From JANQIV01 sp050117315 (GTDB lineage Bacteria > Bacteroidota > Ignavibacteria > Ignavibacteriales > Melioribacteraceae), in NCBI GenBank assembly GCA_050117315.1, contig JASFMY010000119.1:1-22189 (forward strand): a stretch of 22,189 bases of DNA. The letters run 5' to 3'. How positions within the stretch are numbered: position 1 is the first letter of the stretch; each line of letters starts with the position of its first letter. The notes beneath the pieces were generated by a model that saw only the letters and a list, made by a program, of their open reading frames with translations, was not told where the DNA came from and did not search any database. Made by a program: the position numbers and the translations under genes. This document shows, piece after piece, positions 14,430 through 22,189 of the stretch.

Positions 14430-17075
14430 TTATTTTAGAATCATCATTTTCTTCGTCTGAATTTTATCACCTGCTACCAACTGGTAAACATACATTCCAC
14501 TGGTCAATCTACTACCGCCGTCATTCCTTCCGTCAAACACAATTGAATGACTACCCGCAGTTGCAAGTTCATCAACCAGAACTCTTACCAACTGTCCCTG
14601 TATATTATAAATTTTCAGTGTAACAAAAGAAGCCTCGGGTAAATCATAATTTATAACCGTGCTCGGGTTAAACGGGTTTGGATAATTTTGAGTCAGGTTG
14701 AATTCCAACGGCAGGCTTGTTACTTCTGCAACATCAGCTATTCCCAACGCTGCTGACGGAGGTAATGCCTCCGCAACCAAATCGGTGAATAATTTGAATT
14801 TTTCTTTACCCTTCCATACTGTATATCCTTCTACCAGCACCGTATATGTGCCCTCTTCCGGTGAGGCAATGCTCAATCTTTCGGGTGAATCCAAAGATAT
14901 ACCGTCAGTATCGTCATCGCCGTCGTTGTCAACTAAAATTAAGTTATCTGCAGGATCATAAACACTCATATCAAGATCATCAGTCGGGTATCTTTTCCAG
15001 TTATCTCGCCATGATAATTTCAAATTCAATTCCGCCGTATTAGCCGGAACTTCAACTTCATATGTTTTTATTTCACCTTCTGTTACTTTACCTGATACTC
15101 TCGGGAAGCAATTGATTTCGTATTCGGTGTTTATACCTACTGAAGCTGAAACTTTACCGACGTTTGTCCAATCGCCTACTAAAGTTATTCTTGCAATACC
15201 TTCGTCCAGGTCCGAACCCTCAAGAATAAAGGTAGCACCACCCTCTCCGACAAATGCCGGCGTTAATGCTCTATAATCATCTGTTGCTGATGTTTTGGCA
15301 CTGTGGATGGCAACGATTAAATCATCACCGAATAACTGGTTTTGTTCTTCCGGCGGTAATTCAGGTGTAACATTTGAAATATTTACCGTAACACTTTTAG
15401 CATAACTGTTGATATTGTAAAAATATTCTTTTCTTTGTCCCGGTAGTAAATCCCCGGTATTTGAAGAAAAATTTCTTCTGTGGATAACAGGAATAAATGA
15501 ACCAACCAAAATGTTTGCTTTTACGAACGGAGTTTCAATACCTATATCCAGAGGATTAAATGCCCCGTCAAGTAATTTTTGATAAGCAGCATACGCATCA
15601 ACAAAACCGAAACCTCTATCCTGCCTATCTGAATTATCGTCAAGCGCATCTGGATTTGCGCCTTTTAGCAATGCAGCGCGTAGTTGATTCGGAGTTGCTG
15701 TCGGCACTGCGGATAGCAGTAACGCAGCCGTTCCGGCAACGGTTGGTGAAGAGAAAGATGTTCCTCCTACCCAATTAATTGTAGTTCCGTTAACATTCTG
15801 GCAGAATCTCCAATCACCGGGAGCAACTATTTCAGGGTCCCTTCTACCGTCAGCAGTTGGCCCCCGGGAGCTAAAATCGGTCACAATATTGTTGTCAACG
15901 GGTCTCCATAAAAATCCTCCCCCGGGTCCAACATAAAATAGATCCGCAACAATTCTTTCGTGTGCGGCATCTGTTGTAGCACCAACGGTAATAATATTCC
16001 TGGAATCACCGGGTGTACCGATACTCATTCCGCTTGGTCCTTCATTGCCGGCAGAAATAACAACCAGAATTCCGGCATCTGTTGCAGCCTCAGTCAAAGG
16101 GGCATAAAATGGGTCGTTGCCGGCATATAATGATGAGCCGCCGAGGCTCATATTTACTACCTGGATATTTAATCCGTCGGGATCACCGCTATTATACTTT
16201 GTCTTTAGCTCAATTGCTCTTTCCAGTGCTGCAGCAACAACACTCCTCGGAGCGCCGCCACCTCCGGCTTCAAATACTTTTAATGCATAAAATGATGCGC
16301 CGGGAGCAGCGCCAATCATTGGTATTCCGTCAATACCAGAACCGAAGTAATCCGGTATAGTAGAACCTGGAGCATAAAGTTCCACCGCATCCTGTATTGC
16401 AGAGTCGCTGAAACCGAAAATTGCGTTTGCTCCGACGCAGCATGCTACCCAGGTTCCGTGTGAATCGTTGAGCGGACTATTTGCAGGAATTCCGTCGTCC
16501 GTAAAATTCTCGCCGCCTAATATCCTGCTGCTGATAGCAGTAGCCGCAGATGAAACGCCGTCGTCAATAATTGCGACTATTACATTTTCGCCAATATGCC
16601 CGGTATTGGCTATAAAATCGTTTACAGCCATTAGTTCGTTTGTATAAGGATAATAATTTTGCGGATTATCAACAAGAATATCCATTAGATCATCACCCGA
16701 AAGTGTTTGTGAGTGAGAAGCAGCAAGATCAACCTTGTGCTTGATTAACCCGTAGCCCGGTTTTTCTATTTGGACAGGCTCAGGTTTCTGAATATTCAGA
16801 TCTTTTAAAACCTGTTTAATTTCTTGAATGGAAGACAAAGCTGCCAGGTTTTCTTTCGGCACGGTAACTGCCATACCTTCACAGTACCTATGCTTGATAT
16901 GAATTTCTCCGCCTAATGAATTTACTACGTCTTCTACTTTTTGATAATTTTGCTTGGCAACAGATAAAAGAACCCTGATCTTATTTCCATTGTTTGCAAA
17001 AAGGTTGCCGCTGTACAATAGAACAGCTATCAAAAAAAGAGAAAATGAAGTTTTGAAAAGTCTAGTAAAGCTCAT
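14430..17075 (-). CDS. Subtilisin-like serine protease with T9SS domain
   Basis: The 881-residue exported S8-family protease has a signal peptide (about residues 1-27), then an I9-like propeptide region (about 30-100). The catalytic triad is in 'VIVAIIDDG' (Asp171 or 172), 'NDSHGTWVA' (His206) and 'GGTSFSSPTVAG' (Ser440), so it looks active. The oxyanion region 'VVISAGNEGP' is also present. Residues about 640-770 form a pre-peptidase C-terminal (PPC)-like beta domain with 'LDMSVYDPADNLILVDNDGDDD', an Asp-rich calcium-type loop. The end carries NYPNPFNPSTVINYDLP and a full type A T9SS sorting domain. GGGAGG before the ATG supports the start. It stands alone; likely roles are extracellular protein degradation or processing of surface proteins. 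Confidence 0.93.
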   Translation of the reverse strand: MSFTRLFKTSFSLFLIAVLLYSGNLFANNGNKIRVLLSVAKQNYQKVEDVVNSLGGEIHIKHRYCEGMAVTVPKENLAALSSIQEIKQVLKDLNIQKPEPVQIEKPGYGLIKHKVDLAASHSQTLSGDDLMDILVDNPQNYYPYTNELMAVNDFIANTGHIGENVIVAIIDDGVSSAATAISSRILGGENFTDDGIPANSPLNDSHGTWVACCVGANAIFGFSDSAIQDAVELYAPGSTIPDYFGSGIDGIPMIGAAPGASFYALKVFEAGGGGAPRSVVAAALERAIELKTKYNSGDPDGLNIQVVNMSLGGSSLYAGNDPFYAPLTEAATDAGILVVISAGNEGPSGMSIGTPGDSRNIITVGATTDAAHERIVADLFYVGPGGGFLWRPVDNNIVTDFSSRGPTADGRRDPEIVAPGDWRFCQNVNGTTINWVGGTSFSSPTVAGTAALLLSAVPTATPNQLRAALLKGANPDALDDNSDRQDRGFGFVDAYAAYQKLLDGAFNPLDIGIETPFVKANILVGSFIPVIHRRNFSSNTGDLLPGQRKEYFYNINSYAKSVTVNISNVTPELPPEEQNQLFGDDLIVAIHSAKTSATDDYRALTPAFVGEGGATFILEGSDLDEGIARITLVGDWTNVGKVSASVGINTEYEINCFPRVSGKVTEGEIKTYEVEVPANTAELNLKLSWRDNWKRYPTDDLDMSVYDPADNLILVDNDGDDDTDGISLDSPERLSIASPEEGTYTVLVEGYTVWKGKEKFKLFTDLVAEALPPSAALGIADVAEVTSLPLEFNLTQNYPNPFNPSTVINYDLPEASFVTLKIYNIQGQLVRVLVDELATAGSHSIVFDGRNDGGSRLTSGMYVYQLVAGDKIQTKKMMILK

Positions 17076-17427
17076 GGTACCTCCCTTTGATGTGTGTGAA
17101 TGAAAAAAGTGAAATGAATTAATCTCCTTTTAATGCAGATCATTGTAATTTGAATAATTTTTTAAAAGAACATCTCCCAAAGTACAATTACTTTAAGGAA
17201 TAGTATTTTAGGTGAACAATTTGTTTGAAGTATTGTTAATATAATTAATAAATATGCGATGGTCAAGAGTAATATATTAAATTCATAACATATTTACTCT
17301 AATGAATGATTAATGTTGAAGCAATAATTCAGCAGTACTTCCTAAATCGAATTTTTTGAAAACCGGCGAGCTATAGTATTTGAATAGATAGCCTTGCACA
17401 ACATTTAGAGCATTCGGTCAACTTTAA
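17076..17427. other. AT-rich spacer upstream of the subtilase
   Basis: No gene is visible. The region should contain the promoter for the minus-strand subtilase gene. I see no clear terminator, operator or RNA structure. It runs into the GC-rich palindromic element starting at 17428. Confidence 0.4.
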
Positions 17428-17569
17428 TCCGCCGCGTTCGCTACGGCAGACCTGTCTGCCCCTAAAGGGATGCCTTTGGCACCGGCAAGGCAGGCGAGAA
17501 GGCGGTTTAATTCCCCGTCGTCCCGCCTTCTCCCGATTTATTGGGATACGGAGGGCAGGTTGCGGCGGA
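17428..17569. repeat. GC-rich element of nested inverted repeats
   Basis: Three levels of inverted repeat are nested around one centre. TCCGCCGC (17428-17435) pairs with GCGGCGGA (17562-17569). ACCTG..TGCCC (17450-17461) pairs with GGGCAGGT (17553-17560). GAGAAGGCGG (17496-17505) pairs with CCGCCTTCTC (17523-17532), all ten bases. A side hairpin TGCCTT/AAGGCA lies at 17471-17492. The element is sharply GC-rich in AT-rich surroundings and has no credible gene. It ends about 90 bp before the M48 protease start, so it may be part of that gene's leader, or a miniature element inserted there. Confidence 0.75.
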
Positions 17570-17660
17570 ACAGGGTTCGGTTCTCCACGACGAATTGCCC
17601 CGAGGTTCATGCCATTGATTTTTACTATATTTCAGCTTTGCAAATAATAATTTGAGCAAG

Positions 17661-18770
17661 ATGGTTAAACAAGATAACTCCGCAGCGAAAAAGTATAACA
17701 ATATAAAACTGGCTTTCGGAATCGGTGAAAGTGTTTTATCCTTTATTTTGATCTTCTTATTTGTAGCATCGGGTTACAGTACTTATTTGACGGAATATTT
17801 ATCAAATGTAACTTCAAGCAGTTACCTGCAGTTTTTGCTATTCGTAGTTATTACAGGAATTATAGGCGCCGTTATCTTTGCTCCTTTTAGCTATTACACA
17901 GGATACTATCTAGAACATAAATATGATTTGTCAAATCAAACTTTTTGGAAATGGATTCTGGAAGGAGCAAAAGGATTGGTTGTAACTTCTGTTATAGGGT
18001 TGCCTCTTCTTATTATTTTCTTTTGGGTATTAAACACGTTCGGTACTTTGTGGTGGCTTGTTTTTGCAGTGATTATATTTTTATTTTCCGTGGTATTTGC
18101 CCAAATTGTTCCGGTAATTATTTTGCCGATTTTTTATAAAGTTACTCCTTTAGAAAATGAAGAGTTAAAGGAAAGAATATTAAGATTAAGTGAGGATGCC
18201 GGCATGAAAGTGCAGAATGTATTTAAGTTTGACATGAGCAAAAATACAAAGAAGGCCAACGCGGCTTTCACGGGCTTGGGGAAGACAAAAAGAATACTTC
18301 TCGGTGATACACTTCTGGAAAGTTATGACAACGATCAAATAGAAACTGTTTTGGCACATGAGTTCGGGCATTACAAACATAAACATATTGTAAAGAACAT
18401 TTTTATAGGCACGTTCTTCAGTTTTTTTACGTTTTACCTAATGGCTGTTTTGTATGAAATATCATTACCCTGGTTTGGATTTAACTCGATCACACAGATA
18501 GATGCCATTCCCCTTTTAACCTTGTGGGCTATGCTTATCGGCGTAATCCAATCACCGGTTTCAAATATAATTTCGAGAAAATTTGAATACCAGGCTGATG
18601 AATACGCAGTAAGCACTACCAACAAAAAAAGTGCTTTTATATCAACCCTGGATAAATTGACTGAACAAAATTTAGGCGACCGGGATCCGCATCCCTTTGT
18701 TGAATGGTTCTTTTACAGCCACCCGTCAATAAAAAATAGAATCAAGTATATAGAGTCACTTAAAATGTAA
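17661..18770 (+). CDS. M48-family integral membrane zinc protease (Ste24-like)
   Basis: The product is about 369 residues from the ATG at 17661; a TTG three codons upstream (17652) is the only other option before an in-frame stop at 17616. It has several membrane helices (about residues 25-45, 55-80, 100-125, 128-155, 240-265, 285-300). The zinc motif 'LAHEFGHYKHKH' is at residues 231-242 (HEFGH 233-237) and the third ligand Glu is in 'FEYQADEYA' (Glu309). The overall layout resembles Ste24/CAAX protease 1 rather than the shorter HtpX. Bacterial homologues probably act in membrane-protein quality control; prenyl-protein processing is not expected. No ribosome site is evident. It is monocistronic and converges on the GH99-like gene. 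Confidence 0.9.
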   Translation: MVKQDNSAAKKYNNIKLAFGIGESVLSFILIFLFVASGYSTYLTEYLSNVTSSSYLQFLLFVVITGIIGAVIFAPFSYYTGYYLEHKYDLSNQTFWKWILEGAKGLVVTSVIGLPLLIIFFWVLNTFGTLWWLVFAVIIFLFSVVFAQIVPVIILPIFYKVTPLENEELKERILRLSEDAGMKVQNVFKFDMSKNTKKANAAFTGLGKTKRILLGDTLLESYDNDQIETVLAHEFGHYKHKHIVKNIFIGTFFSFFTFYLMAVLYEISLPWFGFNSITQIDAIPLLTLWAMLIGVIQSPVSNIISRKFEYQADEYAVSTTNKKSAFISTLDKLTEQNLGDRDPHPFVEWFFYSHPSIKNRIKYIESLKM

Positions 18771-18805
18771 ACTTCCATAATAATTTTATGAGCTTTAAGT
18801 TTGAA

Positions 18806-18842
18806 AGCCGGAACCCGGTTTCTTTTTAAAAGCCGGGTCCCG
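18806..18842. terminator. Possible bidirectional terminator between convergent genes
   Basis: ACCCGG (18813-18818) pairs with CCGGGT (18833-18838) around a T/A-rich loop, with extra partly complementary AGCCGG and CCGGTT segments. The structure lies in the short gap between the two converging gene ends. The T tract is inside the loop instead of after the stem, so termination strength is uncertain. Confidence 0.45.
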
Positions 18843-18858
18843 TAAGTGTGATTTGATA

Positions 18859-20475
18859 CTATTTTAATAAAAGCATTTTTCCTGTTAGTATCTTTTGTCC
18901 GCTTCTAAGTTGATAAACGTACGTTCCGCTCGATAAATTTTGAGCATCAAATTTCACTTGATATCTTCCGGCAGGTTTATATGAGTTTTCAAGGATTGTA
19001 ATCTTTTTACCAAGCAGGTTAAACACCTCTAAAATTACAAAACCTTCATCAGGTAATGAATATTCTATAATTGTGCTGGGATTAAAAGGGTTGGGATAGT
19101 TTTGTGATAACGACAATGTTTGCGGAATACTTTCAGTTTCATCAATAGTCTCCGCACTTTTGTTAAGACCGTTGTAATATAAAGCATCAAGATAATCTCC
19201 GTAACCTGAAGAACTTGTCCAGGGAGACTCTTCAGATGAATTACATGCACTGGCCGGTTCAACTGCTGTTCCTTCAATCCATTCATTAAAACTTGTGACT
19301 AATTTAAGATTTGCGCCTGCACTTAGCATGTTTCTTATGTTTGATTTCCAGCTTGTCAGATTGCGATATAATCTTGGTGTAGATTCACTTGTTAGAAAGA
19401 AACCCGGACTTATATTATAACTGTGAGGCAAAAATGAGTGCACTTCCTGGGCGGGACCATATTGGTGCCAACTGTCAACCTTGCTTTCATGGCTTTGGTA
19501 ACCTACAAAAACTTTTAAGGATATATATGCAATTCCGCCCAGATTGTCATTTGCCTGTTTCCACCTGTCTGCCATTCCCGATGAAGCATCGTCTCCATCG
19601 CCCCATACAAATACGACAAATTTATTGTTTACTTTGAAGTATTCAGGCCTGTTGGCAAGATTATCTCTTATATATTGTAGGTCACTTGTAATTTGCGAAA
19701 CTGAAGGGTCATCTGTTCCGTAAACAGATGCATCACCCTCAGGTTCATAATAAATACACCACTTTAAATCACTACCTAACAGTTCGGTTCTGTCCATTAT
19801 AGTTTTTAAATTATTGTGGGTGTAGGAGCCTTGTCCCCACCATGAAGAGATTGCTACATCAAATTTTCCATACTCCAGCATGTCAATATGATCGTCTATA
19901 ACCGATGTATTGTTGGAGTTATAAAAACCGAGTGTAGGTGTATAATGTGAAGATTTGCCCTCAAGCCACCCGGTTCCTGAGGTGTTTTTTTTGTACCACG
20001 GATAATAAAACACTGCTCTTACCGGTAATTCCGGTTGCGGATCAATTACATTAATGGTTCTGTTATCTGAATATTCTCCAAACCATTCTACTGCTTCTTC
20101 TACCATTCTCCATTGAAAATTATAAGTGCCAGGTGTTATTGGCGCCGTAATTTCAAATGTAAATGATTTTGTTGCGTTTGGTTCTATGTTATCGGTAGGT
20201 GAAAGGTATATCCTTGTTCCACCGGTCCATGTTGTGTTATCCTGTGGATTCTGTGTCCCGAGTTTATACTTATCAGCTCTTGTCCAGGTCGTAGTGCCTG
20301 TATTTTTCATGGTTACTGTAACTGTTGCGGTCTTACCTATTAACATCTGTGTTGGAACATTAGAGTAAGAAATAAATTGTGCGTTATTTTGTTGGGCTTT
20401 CATTTGAGATGCTTGAAGAAAAGCAAAAATAAATAATACTAAAAGAGTAATCATAATACGATAGATTTTGTCCAT
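18859..20475 (-). CDS. Secreted GH99-like glycoside hydrolase with NBR1-Ig and T9SS domains
   Basis: The 538-residue precursor has a signal peptide (residues 1-28). An NBR1-type Ig-like domain follows (about 32-145), with 'VPTQMLIGKTATVTVTMKNTG' split over two strands and 'TTTWT'. The catalytic region (about 150-430) begins 'VRAVFYYPWY' and includes 'DVAISSWWGQG' and 'TSFNEWIEGTAVEPA'. Glu398 and Glu401, three residues apart in NEWIEG, match the spacing of the catalytic pair of GH99 endo-alpha-mannosidases/mannanases. The C terminus has NYPNPFNPSTIIEYSLP and a complete T9SS sorting domain. It probably cleaves a mannan-like or other exopolysaccharide at or outside the cell surface; substrate is inferred from family only. 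AGGAG before the ATG supports the start. Confidence 0.85.
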   Translation of the reverse strand: MDKIYRIMITLLVLFIFAFLQASQMKAQQNNAQFISYSNVPTQMLIGKTATVTVTMKNTGTTTWTRADKYKLGTQNPQDNTTWTGGTRIYLSPTDNIEPNATKSFTFEITAPITPGTYNFQWRMVEEAVEWFGEYSDNRTINVIDPQPELPVRAVFYYPWYKKNTSGTGWLEGKSSHYTPTLGFYNSNNTSVIDDHIDMLEYGKFDVAISSWWGQGSYTHNNLKTIMDRTELLGSDLKWCIYYEPEGDASVYGTDDPSVSQITSDLQYIRDNLANRPEYFKVNNKFVVFVWGDGDDASSGMADRWKQANDNLGGIAYISLKVFVGYQSHESKVDSWHQYGPAQEVHSFLPHSYNISPGFFLTSESTPRLYRNLTSWKSNIRNMLSAGANLKLVTSFNEWIEGTAVEPASACNSSEESPWTSSSGYGDYLDALYYNGLNKSAETIDETESIPQTLSLSQNYPNPFNPSTIIEYSLPDEGFVILEVFNLLGKKITILENSYKPAGRYQVKFDAQNLSSGTYVYQLRSGQKILTGKMLLLK

Positions 20476-21035
20476 GAGCTTTCTCCTTTTAAAAAAAGTT
20501 TTTTTTAATAAAAAATAAAAAGGGATAAGGATATTCTAATTATACAATAAGTACTTAGAATATTCAAATTAATTCAATATTGAATTTGTAGGATTTGACT
20601 TGAGATATGAATCGGTCATATATATTGGCAGTATACACAAGCCAAATTGGTTTTGGGATTTTGCCATAAAATCCTCTCTTTTTAAGACCTGCCCGCCGTA
20701 CGAGACTTTGGGAGGCGGGGAGGATTTAGGTGAGTTCTAAATAAAAACTAAATCCCAAAACCAATTTGCAACAAGTATACAATGCTGAGCATAACAAAGA
20801 TTTTTATCATTAATTCTAACTAGTTACAATAAGATTATATGGAATTAATTCATATGATATGCCGACATCGAGAAAAATTAAAGATAACAATTAGCCAATT
20901 AAGAAATTTCTAAAATTTAAAAAAATAAGTAAGAAGATTGATAATAATTGGTTAACCACTGCTGATTATTTTCTACAATAGATTAAAAGTTACTGATTTA
21001 TTTCTTAAATTATCCATCAACATTTATTGGCTTGT
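20476..21035. promoter_or_regulatory. Divergent intergenic region with palindromes
   Basis: This spacer should contain promoters for the GH99-like gene (minus) and the vWA gene (plus). It contains a perfect 16-bp palindrome AATTCAATATTGAATT at 20571-20586, about 95 bp before the GH99-like start, a possible operator. The inverted-repeat element at 20643-20768 is described separately. The remainder to 21035 is AT-rich with nothing recognised. Confidence 0.4.
20643..20768. repeat. 126-bp element with perfect 19-bp terminal inverted repeats
   Basis: CAAATTGGTTTTGGGATTT (20643-20661) is exactly mirrored at 20750-20768. Inside, AAATCCTC (from 20668) mirrors GAGGATTT (to 20727), and CCTGCCCGCC mirrors GGCGGGGAGG with one mismatch, giving a nearly complete foldback. 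GTATAC occurs six bases outside each end (20631-20636 and 20775-20780), placed symmetrically, which could be a target duplication or part of the termini. No ORF is present. It is either a miniature mobile element or a stable structured regulatory or attenuator element. Confidence 0.75.
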
Positions 21036-22189
21036 ATGAAACCTTTTTGCAATTTAATTTTGGTAGTCATTTTATTACTGTTTACTCAGAACTGTTTCGA
21101 AGGTTCAAGCGATCCGGAAGTTGTAGACGAAAGCAAACCGAATACTCCTTCACCTGAAAATTCTTCTACCGGACAAAATTTAGTTGTTACTCTTGAATGG
21201 GAGTATGATGGAGCAACAATTTTTGATGTTTACTTTGACACCGAAAATCCCCCCGGAGAGTTATATGTTGCTGATTTGGAAAGAAAGAGCATCATTGTTG
21301 CCGGGCTTAAAAGCGGTGAAACATATTACTGGAAGGTAGTGGCTAAGCCCGACGACGGCAGTTCCGTAGAAGGCCAGGTTTGGTCGTTTACAACGAAAAC
21401 ACAGGGCGGTTCAAACGGGGAAGGATATGTGATGAACGAACATGATATCTCAACAGAGATACCTAATTTGGTCAACATACTTTTCCAGGTTTTGGACTTG
21501 GACGGTAACGGGGTAGCGGAATTATCCACCATCGATTTTGAATTATATGAAGACGGTGTAATTGCAGACCACCAGGAAATTGATTTAGCCATTACTAAGA
21601 GAGAAGAGAATAGTTTTGTTCATAGAACCGTTTTAATGCTTGATAATAGTACGAGTTTGACCTCATCTGATTTAAGTGAAATAAAACAGGCATCGGTTGA
21701 TTTTGTAAATAGCCTTGCGGACAGCCACGAGGTGGCTATTTACCAATTTTCGGAGGACCCGGAATTGTTGATAGATTTTACAGATGACAAAACATCATTG
21801 GAAAATGCAATTTTAAATCAATATGTTTCCGGCTATGAAACAACAGACTTATACGGTGCTGTGATTGAAGGCGCCAGCGTAATGAAAGATTATGTTACCA
21901 CGGATAGGGTTGTTCAAAGCTCAATGATAATCTTTACGGACGGCAAGGACACCCAGGGCTCAAGTTCTTTGGAAAGCGCCGTTGAGGCAATAGAAGACAG
22001 AACGGTTTACACTGTTGGTTTAGGAGTTGATATTGACCCTGATGTGTTGGAAGTAATCGGAACCAGCGGGTTCTTTTCAATTGCAGAAGCAAGTTCGGGC
22101 GATTTAATTGAAGTTTATGATGAGATAAGTGAAAATATTTATAAATTGGCAAACAGCTTTTACTGGCTTACCTATGCAACTCCCAAAAG
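21036..22189 (+). CDS. Secreted von Willebrand factor A protein, 3' truncated
   Basis: The frame is open from ATG to the window end (over 384 codons), so the protein is incomplete. A hydrophobic signal (residues 5-17) ends at 'FTQNC'; Cys20 could be a lipidated residue with a poor lipobox. Residues about 30-115 look like a fibronectin III or Ig fold ('GLKSGETYYWKVVAK', 'VWSFTT'). The vWA domain (about 195-345) has the complete metal site: DNSTS (Asp203, Ser205, Ser207), the 'TTDLYGA' threonine and 'FTDGKD' (Asp302). vWA domains bind protein ligands through Mg or Ca, so adhesion or complex assembly at the outer surface is likely. No ribosome site precedes the ATG. A sorting domain may lie beyond the edge. 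Confidence 0.85.
   Translation, partial: MKPFCNLILVVILLLFTQNCFEGSSDPEVVDESKPNTPSPENSSTGQNLVVTLEWEYDGATIFDVYFDTENPPGELYVADLERKSIIVAGLKSGETYYWKVVAKPDDGSSVEGQVWSFTTKTQGGSNGEGYVMNEHDISTEIPNLVNILFQVLDLDGNGVAELSTIDFELYEDGVIADHQEIDLAITKREENSFVHRTVLMLDNSTSLTSSDLSEIKQASVDFVNSLADSHEVAIYQFSEDPELLIDFTDDKTSLENAILNQYVSGYETTDLYGAVIEGASVMKDYVTTDRVVQSSMIIFTDGKDTQGSSSLESAVEAIEDRTVYTVGLGVDIDPDVLEVIGTSGFFSIAEASSGDLIEVYDEISENIYKLANSFYWLTYATPK

Noticed and set aside
17371..17701. Overlapping ORFs of 61-79 codons in the GC-rich patch
   Set aside because: They arise from the low stop frequency of the GC-rich palindromic element and have Arg/Pro-rich, non-protein-like products.

Overview
The window looks like a chromosomal segment of an AT-rich member of the Bacteroidota/Chlorobiota/Ignavibacteriota lineage, most likely Ignavibacteria-like. 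The main sign is the C-terminal sorting domain carried by most secreted proteins here: an NYPNPFNPST-type motif, an 'L.IYN.LG..V..L' strand pair, and a G.Y.Y.L..G...T.K.L..K ending. This is the type A signal of the type IX secretion system (T9SS). The taxonomic call is inference from that style plus base composition; no rRNA or other marker gene is present.

Left part (1-8400). The edge holds the start of an IS3-like transposase with its palindromic end, then an interspersed palindromic element. A long minus-strand array runs from 8367 down to 332. It begins with three tandem paralogous Asp-box beta-propeller proteins with sorting domains; the middle one is broken by a one-base deletion. Next come a small secreted protein and a 777-residue metalloprotease/beta-helix/sorting-domain protein. 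The array ends with a decayed 21-bp (seven-codon) repeat ORF, a 220-residue protein made of two repeats, and a 33-residue ORF coupled to it by an ATGA overlap.

Middle (8400-14050). A roughly 960-bp AT-rich spacer holds the tail of a lost outer-membrane protein gene. It is followed by sucC with a terminator, a 280-bp MITE-like element bounded by inverted repeats, an orphan membrane histidine kinase, and an Lrp/AsnC regulator that forms a two-gene unit with type I glutamine synthetase (glnA).

Right part (14050-22189). After glnA lies a decayed SpoIIE-type phosphatase tail, then a large subtilisin-like T9SS cargo protease, a nested GC-rich palindromic element, an M48 (Ste24-like) membrane protease, and a GH99-like glycoside hydrolase with an NBR1-type Ig domain and sorting domain. 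A divergent intergenic region carries a 126-bp element with perfect 19-bp inverted repeats. The window ends inside a von Willebrand factor A protein.

Six loci (one broken) encode T9SS-style cargo, so the region is rich in exported proteases, propellers and a glycosidase, interspersed with core carbon and nitrogen metabolism genes. No T9SS machinery gene, tRNA, rRNA, CRISPR or phage gene was seen. I found no clearly new multi-gene system. The most unusual items are the seven-codon repeat with in-frame stops, the family of nested palindromic intergenic elements, and the patchily conserved tandem propellers.
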